Positions 35,261 through 45,880 are shown, numbered from the stretch's first letter. The stretch: DNA of 64,000 bases from Phycomyces nitens (GCA_022702545.1 JAHRBC010000008.1:1674001-1738000), one strand, 5' to 3'. Numbers and translations are program-made. The notes: a model not told the origin generated them from the sequence alone.

Positions 35261-36446
35261 TTAATCTTCAGCATATTCTTCATTATTATCATAAACAAAT
35301 TCAAAATCTGTAAATATGGCAGCTGAATTTATATTTCCAAAAGAAACTTCTCTTAAGGTTTTAAGTAAACCTTCCCAAAGTTTACCCTCATACTTTCTTC
35401 TCCAAATGAATTCCATGAGTAACCAAGGCATCATCTTCTTTGTTTTCAATCTGGGAGAACAGTTCATTTTTATCCCATTCCAGAGATCTATAAAATAATT
35501 ATTAAATATATATTAATATTATATTATAAGTTTATCTTCAATTGTGTTGGTGTGTACACTATCACTTGTCACATACTCAACACTGTGATTAACAGTTTTA
35601 TGAGTATAATTACTGTTAATCACTGATTCCAGTCCTCCATATGCAGCCCAGCAATCAGTATAAATAATACTTTCTGGTCTGACATACTTCTTTATTATTT
35701 GAAGGAGAGTTTCAGCATCTCTCTGGGGGACTGTCACCAAAAATGTCTTTCTGTCTGCTGTTCTCTCAATCCCTCCAAGAACCCAAACACCTTCAACACG
35801 GTGGCCTCTGTAGTATTTTCTCTTGCCAAACTTGCTTTCATCAATTTCAACAATGATAGGATTACCATTGCTGTCTAATCCACTTATTTTTTATATTAGT
35901 ATATAGATCATATATAAATAAATAATTATATTACTTACCAATTTGAATGTTTTCATTCATTAGATCCATTTGAATCAGCTGATGGATCCCAGAAATCAGA
36001 TTTCTGGTACTTTCTGGAGAACACCCAAGCATGCTACTAATTGTCATTCTTGGGATCTTGTTTAACCAGTAAAACATGCCTTCTAGGACCAGATTTACAG
36101 GAAGATGTCTCTTGGCAAAGAAAGAATCTATTCTTTCTGTTTTTCTCTCTCTTCTGCAGCACTGTTGTCCTTGGATGTTTGTACCACTGCATCTGTAGCT
36201 GAATCCCCCATCTCTTTCAAAGATATATCCCATGGGGCTTCCACCAGAACAAGTAAAAATTGGGTGGTTTCTTGGATAATACACCCCCATAGCAATTAAA
36301 TATCTATTAATTTTTTAAATTAATAAAATATATTTAATATATAATTATACTTACTGCTTAGTAGATTCAATATCAATTGTAGTCATTGTGATCCATCTTG
36401 TAGTTGGCAGTGAAGGGAAAGAAAGGTCTTGAGTAGTGATTGCCAT
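35261..36446 (-). CDS. Merlin / IS1595-type DDE transposase, four exons, about 340 aa
   Basis: Exons 36355-36446, 35939-36303, 35536-35874 and 35261-35487 total 341 codons in frame. The N-terminal part has a Cys-rich motif (FTCSGG...YRCSG...QQCC) resembling the zinc ribbon of IS1595 transposases. The catalytic core shows VEIDESKFGKRKY, YTDCWAAYGG and HTNTIE...WNGIK, the family's acidic residues. A conserved LMEFIWRRKYEG tail follows. The third intron starts with AT instead of GT (GAAG then ATAAAC). That may be a splice-site mutation and could disable the gene. It should mobilise elements ending in GG with 8-bp duplications, which fits the element around it. Confidence 0.87.
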
Positions 36447-36569
36447 AATTATAAAAAGATGAACTTGTAGAAAGAAAAGTAAAGAAGAATAGTAAAAATT
36501 AGATCTCTATTTATTAATTTATCTAAAAAACCAGTCATATAAAAATTAAATTTTTGTAACTCCTATATA

Positions 36570-36690
36570 CCAGTCACTGTTTTATGACTCATTTATACAA
36601 GTCACTTGTTTATGACTCATTCATACCAGCTGCTATATTATAACTCATTTATATTAATTAATATATTGTGACTTATTTTAATATAATTAA
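36570..36690. repeat. Degenerate tandem repeat, about 4 units of 30 bp
   Basis: The motif (ACCAGTCACTGTTTTATGAC, then TCATTTAT) recurs four times with substitutions, upstream of the Merlin transposase and inside the element. Such subterminal repeats could be transposase binding sites. Confidence 0.65.
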
Positions 36691-37048
36691 ATTTATATAT
36701 ATTTTTATAAATATCACTTATTGATATAATTCATAAGCTATCTACTATATATAAAAACATTTTGAAGTATTTCATTGTGACGCCTATTTTATGACGAGTC
36801 TTTTGACTATATATACATTACTCTAAGCCAAATATTGCAAAAGATATTTATATATTTAATATATTTTTTTAAAATTTTAAAACTATTATAAATCAACTGA
36901 AAATTAAGCTGTCACAGCCAAATTTATATGAGCGGAACTATTTTTTTTATAATTTTTAACTTTTGTAATGTCTATAATCAAAATCAAAAAACGCGGAGTT
37001 TAAATCTGACCTTTAAAACCCCATCAACCTTTAGAGATCCGAAATAAA

Positions 37049-37092
37049 TATCAAGTAAAATTGACTTATCGTGTTTTAGTAATTTTGCTACA
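37049..37092 (+). repeat. E1 3' LTR, last part (44 of 227 bp)
   Basis: It matches 11226-11269. It is preceded by the Merlin duplication GAAATAAA (37041-37048) and followed by the E1 duplication CTGCT (37093-37097). Confidence 0.92.
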
Positions 37093-37097
37093 CTGCT

Positions 37098-37586
37098 CTT
37101 CATCGTCATCACTCTTCTCATAGTCTTCAGAGTCAGAGAAAGCATCAATATATTCTTCACCTGTTCCAAAAATAGACTCTTCTACTGAAAGAGGTAAGAG
37201 AAACTCTATAGTCTCAATTGGTAAAGGTGTACCAGGAGAAGAAATATTGTCTATAGATACACAATTTAAATACGGTTGAATACCCCTTTGGTAAATAAAA
37301 TAAAATTACACTCAAAACCCTCATCAGCCTGGTCTATTTCCATAGTATTATTGATGGTGTTTACTTGGCTTGAATATGCTATTTGGTTTGGATTATATAT
37401 TATTATTATTAAGGTCTATATTTCTGTAGCTTATTTACTATTAATCTGACTGTTAAACAATTTGTCCTCATCGCTTTGGACATGGCAAGCTGCAGTTCTT
37501 TTGCTCGTCATTGTGAAGCCAGAATGATTGCGAGAGCATTTCGAGCATCTGCATTGCACTTCATTGGAATTACGAATGGAAGACAT
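37098..37586 (-). pseudogene. Tnp2-like transposase of CACTA-2, 5' exons (rest at 8451-11042)
   Basis: The ATG at 37586 starts a Cys/His exon (CRCSKC, then TAACH) like those at 2579 and 12786. A small exon near 37320-37350 (MEIDQADEGFE) and an acidic exon (about 37098-37256, with ESIFGTGEEYIDAFSDSED) follow, as in CACTA-1. The exact donor of the first intron is unclear. The acidic exon is broken at 37098 by E1 and continues at 11042. The N-terminal half of the gene therefore lies 26 kb from the rest. Confidence 0.8.
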
Positions 37587-37826
37587 TTTTCTTGTTACTT
37601 AGTATAGTAAAGAAGGAGTACAAAGTATCCAGTACTAATAGTTAAAAAATACTTTTTTACTTGAGAATATTAAATCAGATGATTGAATATCATTCAGCTA
37701 ATAAAAACATTCAAATCAATCTCTATTATTAATGCAAGATTTTGCCTGAGTTATAAATATTTTTACTCATGTTATTGATAATTCCAGATAACTATTAAAT
37801 TATGATTTAAATTGATTTTTGCAGTG
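37587..37826. other. Right subterminal region of CACTA-2
   Basis: This is the 240 bp of AT-rich promoter-side DNA between the transposase start and the right terminal inverted repeat, which ends GCAGTG at 37826. Confidence 0.6.
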
Positions 37827-37829
37827 GTA

Positions 37830-38784
37830 GGGGGTCTAGTAGACCAGGGTAACCCATATATTCTCCGGATGAGTAATAGAATACCCATCCAATTGAGAAA
37901 AGGGCAAGGCTAGCATATTAGGCAATAAAAGTAGGAGTGAGTAGAGATGAGAACGAATAGAAATCATTAGGAAAACTTTTTTTATCCAATAAAAACTATT
38001 ATAAACTACATCTTTGGCCTGTATCTGCCATGAATTCATACCGAATTCATACTGAATCCTATGAGGACACTGCTTTAATATTGAAGAGAGCAACCTATAT
38101 AAAGTAATTTAAAGAACTGAATCCTTCGGGGCTAGAAAATATGGGACGAAAAAAAAAGAAACCCCCCAATTTTCGTGACAAAAAAAAGCACAAAAAAAAT
38201 AACCCACCTTTTGCTTTTTGCACTTTGACGTTTCAGTATACTGATTGGAATCATTCAGACAACGAATCTTAAAAAATTAATATTAAAAAATTTGGCAAAT
38301 ATTATATCAAATCTTTATCATTCAGTCAAGAATTTTATAAATATCAGTATACTAAAATGGCCCTTCTTTTGCAGTGATAGATGAATAAAACAAGATAATA
38401 AGGGCTTGATCAATAAATAAAAGTAGATAAGAATAAAGATTCTATTACTGCTTTAACTAAAGTCTTTGGCACTAGAGAGGCATATACCAGTTTATTGTAA
38501 AACTCTTCTAAGCAGTATCAATGACGAAATACAATGCACAAGGGTATGCCTTGTGCAAGGGTTGAAAGAAATCCTCCAAAGTGAACTGTACTCCTTTGGA
38601 GGATATATGTAGTCTGAGAAGAACAAAGGGAGCATATACTATGCCAAGGATATATAAAACGAGTTATGATACTTAGAAGATGTCATGATATTCTAACTAC
38701 TATAAAAGAAGAAGAGTTTAAGAAATTAAGCATGCTTTTATATTCTCATATATACTCAAATACTCCCAAAACCCATAAAACAAA
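37830..38784. other. AT-rich DNA between CACTA-2 and the Harbinger genes
   Basis: No gene is recognised. Two adjacent perfect hairpins lie upstream of the Myb-like gene: TGCACAAGG with CCTTGTGCA (38535-38557) and an 11-bp stem ATCCTCCAAAG with CTTTGGAGGAT (38571-38604). The left end of the Harbinger element should be in this stretch, but I could not match inverted repeats. Confidence 0.5.
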
Positions 38785-39785
38785 ATGTCCAACGAATTTG
38801 CAAACACCTCTTCCTCTTTTTCTAGCAATGGAAATGGTAGAGCTTACGGCAAGTGGACCGCCAACCGCGAAATTGCTGCTATTGAAGCAATAATCGAGTT
38901 CCACCCTTTTGATTTGAAAAGAGGTGAAAAGGCAGCTGCATGGGAAAATGTATATAATGCAGTCAATGAAACCAACCAAGAGTGCAAGAAGCTTGGAAAG
39001 ACAGCCATCGACAGGAAGATCGATAGTCTTACCAAGGCAATGAAAGAGAAGATCGTCCACAATCTTACCTATGGGACAGGAAGCAATGACTCCGAGACAA
39101 GACTTGAACATCTTGTGTGTTCACTCATATCTTTGGTAAGAAACTCTATTTTTATAATAATAAATTTTGATTATCCACATTCAGGCTATCACTTACACAT
39201 ATCATAACATTTTTATATACAAAGATGGAAAGAAGTGAGGAGTCCAGAGCCATGGCTGACGAGAATCTCGCCAAGGCAGCTGCCAAAAAACGTGTTGAGC
39301 AGGCCTACTTGGTCTCTAACTCTCAATGTGGGATGGAAAGGAGAACCACATCAATTGCTGACGAAATAAACGTCAATCAGATGTTGGCAGGTGGCCCGGA
39401 TATGGTTTTTGACAGAACCAGTGATGACGATGAGGACGAGATGTTGGGTGAGCCACAGTCAAAGCGAGCCCATATGAACCCAGGTTCATATATGTCAAGT
39501 AAGAAGCATGACTTGGAGGTCATACTGAAGACCACTGGTAAGAAGATGGCCCATGAGGCAAGGGCCATCAATGTAATGGAGCGTGCCTCTGCAACCATTG
39601 CAAAATATGCAGAGAAGCAAGATGGGCTGTTGGAAGAACAGAAGAAGACAAGCCAGCGTCTTCTGGCAGTCCTGGAGACACAAAACATCATGCAGCAGCA
39701 GTCTCTCCTGCTGCATACTGATCTTTGTGGAATGATCGGTAACCTAAATGCTTTTTTGGAGAAGGCAAATAGACAGCTGCCCTAA
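38785..39785 (+). CDS. Myb/SANT-like DNA-binding protein of a PIF/Harbinger element (303 aa)
   Basis: Exons 38785-39135 and 39225-39785 join in frame to 304 codons. Residues about 22-70 form a trihelix/Myb-SANT-like domain (KWTANREIAAIEAIIEFHPF...AWENVYNAVN). An acidic stretch (DRTSDDDEDE) and a C-terminal helical region (residues 220-300, predicted coiled coil from its charge pattern) follow. PIF/Harbinger elements typically carry exactly such a Myb-like gene beside the transposase. The two proteins act together, the Myb-like partner helping import and end recognition. The gene is convergent with the transposase at 39958-41263, with 172 bp between the stops. No lesions are seen. Confidence 0.82.
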
Positions 39786-39957
39786 ATGCCTTCTCACCAG
39801 TCAACATCCTCTCCCCCTAGTGCTTTTTTTTTGTCTCCCTTAGTTCTTTTTTTTTGTCTCCCCAAGTCCTTTTTTTTGTCTCCTCTAGTGCTAGACGCAA
39901 AAACAATAAATAAATATATGTTATAAGTATACAGTATGTTTAAAGGTGTTATTTTTA

Positions 39958-41263
39958 TTATGGCGTTATCTCAGAAATATACTCTTGAAGTGATGGTGGG
40001 CTAATATCAAAGTGTTTTGATGTTTGCCCACCATTAACACAAATTTGTATGTTTTTCATCAGTGTAGCAACCAAATAAAAATGAGCACACTTGCTCAGCA
40101 ATGCCTTTTGCCCTGGTCTATACCGGACAAAGGCAAACAAATTAGCAACATGGCCAAACTCCCATTCAACCACAATCCTGAGAGTAGACATCGTGTTGTT
40201 GATGTCTTTCTCAACCCTAGGCATTGTCTGGCCTGTAATGGAAAAGATTAATACATTTACTATATAATAATTTATTACAAACTTACTATTCCGGAAAGGC
40301 TTGATGAGAATGTCAGAAGAACTGTATGCAGGATCGCCATAAATGGCATACAGTTCTCCACCATCACCTCTCTTGTCCAAGCTTTCCCGGAGTTCACCAA
40401 TCATGCCACTGTCCACCAGCATACTCTGGTCGTGGACAGATCCTGCAAAAGGTCCACTCAGGCTGGCTGTTATGCCATCTGGCATTACGATACCTTGATA
40501 TTTTAGACCATGGTATCGCTAAATAATCACAGAGTTTAACAATTAAAGTCCTGAAGTTTTATGTAGTTATTTAGGATACATACAACATGGCCATTGTAGA
40601 CACGCTCCTGGTGCCTGACTGGACGTGCTATGCCATTCAGCGTACCGTCGATGAATCCAATGACCCCTTTGTAGCAAGATCCTTGATAAAAGATACATAA
40701 TTAGAGATGGCACCATTATCAAGTGTCTTTTGCAAAATCAATTACTTACCTTTTCTTTCTGTGGCATCAGAAAATCTTGCAAGGTTGAAGGGATGCAGAT
40801 GCCTTTTGTTGAATCTGATCCCTTCATGGTACTGGCTATACAGCAATCTAATCATAGAATTGAAGACAACACTAATGGTTGTCTTGTTCATCTTAAACAA
40901 TAAAGCCAAGTCCATCAGCCGCGAAGGATATGACAACCTTCTAAGCATAATAGAAAGTGATAGAACTCTGTGCAACAAGAAGTTTTGGCTTGTTCCATTG
41001 CGGAACAAAACCTGCTCAGGGAAGCCCAACACTCTTGCTATCAGCTGAATCTCAGTGTAAGTAAATCTGAACAATGACTTGCAAGTGTCATTGTCCAATG
41101 AGAAGATCTCCAAAGGCGTCTGTCGGGTATGCAATGCATAAGCTCTGGAATCACAGTTCAAATGAATGAACAGTTCGTCTTCAGCCTCGTCTTGCTCTAT
41201 GATTGCATTGTTTATGTCATCATAGAGAATTGCAACTGCTGCCAGATAACGAGTAGATTCCAT
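39958..41263 (-). CDS. PIF/Harbinger-type DDE transposase (372 aa, four exons)
   Basis: Exons 40750-41263, 40584-40681, 40287-40518 and 39958-40232 total 373 codons in frame, all GT-AG. The N-terminal half has the helix-turn-helix region typical of the family (FTYTEIQLIARVLGFPE, then LRRLSYPSRLMDLALLF). The DDE_Tnp_4 core shows GFIDGTLNG, YNGH...HGLKYQG, GPFAGSVHDQSML, YGDPAYSS and a Glu in RIVVEWEFG. It is related to HARBI1-like proteins. It would excise and insert its element at TWA-type targets with the Myb-like neighbour. No stop or frameshift is seen, so the pair may be active. Element ends were not found. Confidence 0.9.
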
Positions 41264-41934
41264 GTTTAATAAAGTAAAGTGTTTTTAATAGAATAAAAAA
41301 AGGTGTTATGGATTGAAGTTTGACTGATAGAATTTAAAACGCGTTTTTCAAAAAAGGAAATGTGAAGACAAAGCGAAAATAAAGTGAAAATAAAAAAATG
41401 GTATGTCATAATGACGTACAATGTGAAAGTGAAAATAAAATCCCCAAACCTCTCTAATAAAGAGAGTTTTCATTCTTCAAGTTATCAATATGCTTCAATG
41501 CATCAAACAGTAATCTATCTATTATCTCTAACTTGCACTACGACGAGAGGAGTGGGAACAGCTACCGAAACGGTGACATAACTGCCATTTTTTCTGATTT
41601 TAGACTGCTTTTTCTCCACAGATTGGGGTTGAAAGGTAATGTCATCGATGCCAATTCATAAAAGTCGCATGGAATCTCTTTTCATCTGGCAATGAGGTAG
41701 TTGTAGTACCATAGAAAGGGCTCATAAATTTTTAGGCAACCTTGTTTATTGAAATGAGCATTTTATTTGGTGTTGAAGATGTTGCGCATTCTTGAAAAAA
41801 ATAATTTTTGTCCTGTGTGAACAAAACGGTAACATAACTGCCGTTTTTTGAAACCAATTTTTTGTTTTTGACATTATTAGCCACTTTGTTTTATTCGGTA
41901 TTAAATATTTGGGTATGAGAAAATAAGAGAATGA
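41264..41934. other. AT-rich DNA upstream of the Harbinger transposase
   Basis: No gene is recognised. A short motif, AAACGGT(G/A)(A)CATAACTGCC followed by T-runs, occurs twice, near 41560 and 41825. The right end of the Harbinger element is expected here but was not identified. Confidence 0.5.
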
Positions 41935-42495
41935 TTATAGGATTGATAGGTTACCCTTGGTGATACATAAGTTGGTATTAAAAACAAAATATGGCACAAT
42001 CACAAAAAATTGATTGCTGTTTGGTGGGTATTGAATGAGACCAACTTGATGGATGATGTCATCTACGTTGATGACGGCAAAAGTTGGTGAGGGTATATGT
42101 CCATGCAGGGTATCAGTTGGTCTCTTCTTTACAATCGGGACAGAAAAGTCATGTGCTGCTGTGGTATGCTCTTTCATGACATCAACAAATGCCAAAAAGT
42201 GGGTTATGCCATGGGTATCTTTATGCTGAAAATAAAACTCTACAGTGCCAACGAGCCAGCTTTGGATGGGTATATTGCGATGATTAGATGAAGATTTAAG
42301 AATGTGAGCAATCTCTACTTTGTATTTCGACTAATACCAATACTTACTTTTTATATGTACAAGTAAACATGATATGATGGTTACCGCAGCTGGTCTTGTT
42401 TTTCATTTTTTGGTATATGGATGAAGAGTACACTGTAGAGTCTTTCCAAAGGCGGGAAGCAACAACAATTGATGAGTCAGCGAGCTCAGTGGTAT
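41935..42495 (-). pseudogene. C-terminal fragment of a transposon protein, truncated by an LTR
   Basis: A frame ending at 41935 can be read back through about 42295 (GTVEFYFQHKD, then THFLAFVDV, then FAVINVDDIIHQ, then FFVIVPYFVF). A further in-phase-like block lies at about 42350-42495. The pattern resembles the tail of the Tnp2-like proteins here (GYIKYLFAH, HVFAFVEWY, ILPVHRI, VIVIPLP). This suggests a distant relative, but I cannot name the family with certainty. Upstream sequence is lost at the LTR starting at 42497. Confidence 0.5.
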
Positions 42496-42496
42496 A

Positions 42497-42784
42497 TGTT
42501 AGGATTGGTTCCTAACAGCCTTCGCACCACACTCCCGAAATAGATACTAGCTAGAAGACCAAATACATCATAGCTATCTTTAGACTTTCTTTTCTTGTAC
42601 ACCCAACTGCCACAGTTACCAATCATTATATTTAGACATATCTTTAACCTAGCTAGAAAACATATAAATACCAGTAGAGCTTGATCATAGAAAGATCAAG
42701 CGAACAACATCTTTTATTAAATAACTTATCCTTGAACCTCCTGTTTCTGTCTCTTGCCTTGTCTGCTTGGATCAGTTCCTGACA
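42497..42784 (+). repeat. Solo-type LTR (288 bp), same family as 48857-49142
   Basis: It starts TGTTAGGATTGG and ends GTTCCTGACA. The block AAATACCAGTAGAGCTTGAT and its neighbours match the reverse complement of 48857-49142. The flanks (GTATA and CTCTC) do not form a duplication, so one side has been lost or rearranged. Confidence 0.8.
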
Positions 42785-42953
42785 CTCTCCCAAAAGTTTT
42801 CAACTTTGCACCTTTATGAGATTCGACTTTGAGCCCAGGAGAAACCTTGCTTACTCCCATACTCGTAGTATTCTGTTCTCCCCTGAAAACCTAAACTTTT
42901 CCCCTATTTATTTCTGGTTATATACATGGTTTTACCCCACAGTTTTTGCAGTG
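42785..42953 (+). repeat. Right-end fragment of a CACTA-3-family element (169 bp)
   Basis: It matches 19728-19896 with one difference seen (GCACCTTTATG versus GCACCTGTATG) and ends with the same terminal TTTTTGCAGTG. The LTR at 42497-42784 abuts it on the left. The rest of the element is missing. Confidence 0.88.
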
Positions 42954-43660
42954 TACAGTGTCCTGTGTCTTATCAGGTATTGCACGTAATACACAAAATC
43001 TTGTGCAAATGTCTACTGTTGTGGGTAGAAATAAACTTGGAAAGATACGAAAGAATTTGTGAGAACTTGTGTAGGGTGTTTATTCAAAAGAAAAAGGTTA
43101 TCTTTCTACACAGAACTAACTACTGATATTTATATGTTTTCTGATTTATAATTCAGTATATGCTTTGGTAATATTTATCACGATGAGTCATCTTCCAGGA
43201 GTATTGTCTTTCTGGAAAGATCCAGAGAGACCTATTGATATGATACTTCTCTAGTCAGATCAGCCAGAGAGCTTTGGTAAAGAAGAGCATTTATGCTATT
43301 GGTAATATTTTAATATTCCGACCCAGATACTTGGGTAATGTTTTAGAATTATTAATTCATTGTAGTTGTAGTCTCTCAATCAAGTATTCATATAATAAAC
43401 GAAATATGTAGATGGAATATGATGATGCCATTAGATAAATATGTGTATATCTGTATATCCCATATTATGGTGATAACGATAATAATAATAAATAATAATC
43501 AATTATGTGTATGATGATCTGTGTATTGGATAATCTCATAAAGGCAGATCCGTTTGACTGGAATAGCTGAGGATATTATTTTATCCTTCAGTCTTACTCT
43601 CAGATTCAGCAGTGATCAATACTCATTTACAACATCTACCATTATGAGTAAATAGTTGTT
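42954..43660. other. AT-rich DNA between the CACTA fragment and E4
   Basis: No gene is recognised. It presumably includes degraded downstream parts of E4, whose integrase loses its frame near 43670. Confidence 0.4.
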
Positions 43661-44128
43661 ATTGTTGTGAGAGGTTGTGAAAGGGCCTGCGAGGTTGATA
43701 GCCCAATGGTCGCATGGTAAGTATGCATGAATTGGTCATAGAGGGTGATAACCTTTCTTTGCTATGTTATACTTTTGGCACTCTATACAGCTTTGTACTA
43801 CCTTGACAGCATCTCTATATATGTTTGTCCAGTGTATACCTTCATTATGAAGTGAGTTTGTTATAGCATCTGCTCCAAAGTGTCCAAAAGCATGTGCTTT
43901 GGTGAGAAGGTCTTCTCTTTTGTTATCTGGTGGTGTTAACATTTCATCATAGTTCTTGTTGACTAGAGTTTGTTGTCTGTTAATGACTATTTTTTGTCTA
44001 TTGAGAGTTTCTGTGGAGTCATTACCCCCTTCCAGCTTTTTATCCATAGGAAAAAGGCATGATAATTGGTCGGGTAGGATGTTGCTGAGACCAGGTAGAT
44101 GGAGTATCTCAAATGTATATTTGAGTAT
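43660..44128 (-). pseudogene. E4 integrase remnant
   Basis: It continues the RNase H end across the CACTA insertion (LKYTFEILHLPGLSN). It includes an integrase zinc finger (HAFGHFG...CIECQKYN) and, after a frameshift near 43730, the start of the core (DHWAINLAGPF). It is truncated there. Confidence 0.78.
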
Positions 44129-45877
44129 CACTACAAAAATTGAGTGGTTTCATTCATAGCAAACTACTATATTATCTTACCATTAGTAGACTGAAGTTAA
44201 ACATAATAAACTTTTTTATTTTTGATGGCAATTATATTATTCAATATGTTCTATTGGATAGAATAATAAAGTAGAGCCTTTTAGATATGATATTTGTTTG
44301 TGATTTATTTCTACTTCTTGAAACTATATTGTGAAATTAATTGTAGTAAAAATAATAAACAAATCAATTATTATCATAGTTATTCTCATAATAAGGAAGA
44401 GAAATATGACTAGTATGCTTGCAAGTAAATAAGTTGACTGAAGATAATGAATTATCTTATAGTTTTATTATTATTTAACAGAATTGTGTACACTCTTGTC
44501 CTATATCTAGACATCTTTTTCAACCTAATAAACTATAAATTACAAAGATATGAAAATGACGGCAAGCATATTCTTTTGGATTATCATTTTTATTGCCCTC
44601 ATTTTATCAGGGTCAAACAGCCTTTTAATACAAAGTATTTGTTTTTCCTTTTTATTTTTTATATTCTTTTGTGCCTAAATATTACTGCAAAATACTCTGG
44701 TAATTAATTCTTTTCTTTCTCTTGTGAATATATTTTTTACTCAATATATTTTATTATTCATAGGTAACTGCTTATAAATATATTATGGGGCTCTCTATTG
44801 CACTTGGCTGTATATCCAAAGGTAAGATCATATTATGCTAAAGCTATTTTTTATTAACTAAATCACTCTTTTATATATAGCCACAAATGCTATTTTTCTA
44901 TCTATCTCAATATAATATTCTGGTAAACCTTTTATATTATAAATATGTTCTCTTTAATAACATCTATCACAGATGTCTTGCTAAGCTCTTATATGGATTC
45001 CAAATTGAAATTATCTGGCCATTCCAATGGCTATATCTTGTAAGTAAACCAATATTTTAATATTATATATTGTCTATCTACAAATATTAATATATATCTA
45101 TTAGACAATAATTATTTGTTGGTATATTATAGAGAGTCTATCAAATGTTCTGTTTATTAGATTAAAAATGTAAGTATAAGAATGAATGGTTTATATAAAA
45201 ATCATGTACTAATAATCTTCTCTTTTACTTTTAGACAATATTGGCTTTCTCTCAGCCAAGTAAGTATCCTGGCTCTATTAAGAACCAGGTGATAGTGTCG
45301 ACCAAGAAATATTGATTGGTAGAATAGATATACCAAAGAAATAATCTAGAGACTAGAATATATAGTGCAAATGTATTTTTTATCAAATAAAACAAAAAAT
45401 AAAATTTTTCAGAATCTATTGCTCCAAAAAAAAACAACAAACCAGGGAGGCTTGTTTGCATAGAATAACTACAATTACCTTGTAATAGTCTACAATCATC
45501 CTTGATGGACTGTCAAAACATACTATAAAACCTACTATAAAATATAATGAAAGATAAAACTGGTTGTTTATAAGTGGTCAATCTCCCCTGACACAAACTG
45601 TCTGTGTATTGTAAAATACAATGCAAAAAAGGGTAGATTGACTAGGAATATAATGTGGCTACAATATATATTTAAGTTTTGTGCTGTTTGAGGATATTTA
45701 AAATATTCTACATTGGATTCTTGTACACCAGTAGGTAGGATGATTCAGTTCACCCCTATATCTTTTTAGTCTACTATGGATCACGATCATATATTACCAA
45801 AAGCATAGTAAAATTATACAATTCAGTAGCATATTTTATAAGTTTCATCTACATAATACCCTTGGACTTTTGTAGTG
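44129..45877. mobile_element. Non-autonomous CACTA element, copy B (1749 bp)
   Basis: The ends are CACTACAAAAAT and, reverse-complemented, CACTACAAAAGT, flanked by TAT on both sides (44126-44128 and 45878-45880). It is closely similar over its whole length to 2937-4682. It is inserted in the RNase H/integrase linker of E4, and its removal restores the E4 frame, which proves mobility and fixes the ends. The same 86-codon hydrophobic ORF is at 44447-44707, with six amino-acid differences from copy A. Confidence 0.93.
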
Positions 45878-45880
45878 TAT

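Larger units (their letters stand above)
24233..37040 (-). mobile_element. Merlin-type DNA transposon inside the E1 3' LTR, itself holding E2 and E3
   Basis: The 8-bp duplication GAAATAAA flanks it at 24225-24232 and 37041-37048, the length expected for Merlin. With E2 removed, the left end reads GG...AAGGTTGCCGGGGTTTT...CAGATTTAA. The right end, reverse-complemented, reads GG...AAGGTTGATGGGGTTTT...CAGATTTAA, giving terminal inverted repeats of about 40 bp with mismatches in bases 3-9. Without E2 and E3 the element is about 2.25 kb (24233-24245, 29499-29899 and 35202-37040). It encodes one IS1595/Merlin-type transposase. Confidence 0.87.
11043..37092 (+). mobile_element. E1: Ty3-type LTR retrotransposon with chromodomain integrase, interrupted twice
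   Basis: The 5' LTR is 11043-11269. The 3' LTR is split into 24050-24232 and 37049-37092 by the Merlin element. Both LTRs are 227 bp, start TGTGG and end CTACA, and look identical. The 5-bp target duplication CTGCT is at 11038-11042 and 37093-37097. A polypurine tract (GGGGGGAG) lies just before the 3' LTR. The internal region encodes one gag-pol reading frame, split by CACTA-3. No primer-binding site starting TGG is visible directly after the 5' LTR. E1 sits in the acidic exon of the CACTA-2 transposase gene. Confidence 0.93.
4935..37826. mobile_element. CACTA-2: two-gene CACTA transposon, outermost shell of the nest
   Basis: The left end is CACTGCAAAAAATAATC and the right end, reverse-complemented, CACTGCAAAAATCAATT; about 20 of the first 23 bases agree. 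The triplet GTA flanks both ends (4932-4934 and 37827-37829). Removing E1 with one copy of its 5-bp duplication (26,055 bp) leaves an element of about 6.8 kb. It carries a partner gene at 7153-8351 and, convergent to it, a Tnp2-like gene read from 37586 down to 8451, which E1 splits in its acidic exon. About 2.2 kb of AT-rich DNA separates the left end from the partner gene. Confidence 0.9.

Noticed and set aside
36570..36690. CRISPR-like array
   Set aside because: The repeats are degenerate and adjacent without spacers, in a eukaryotic transposon.
37830..42000. Harbinger terminal inverted repeats
   Set aside because: I compared both flanks by eye and found no convincing inverted pair with a TWA duplication, so no element limits are given.
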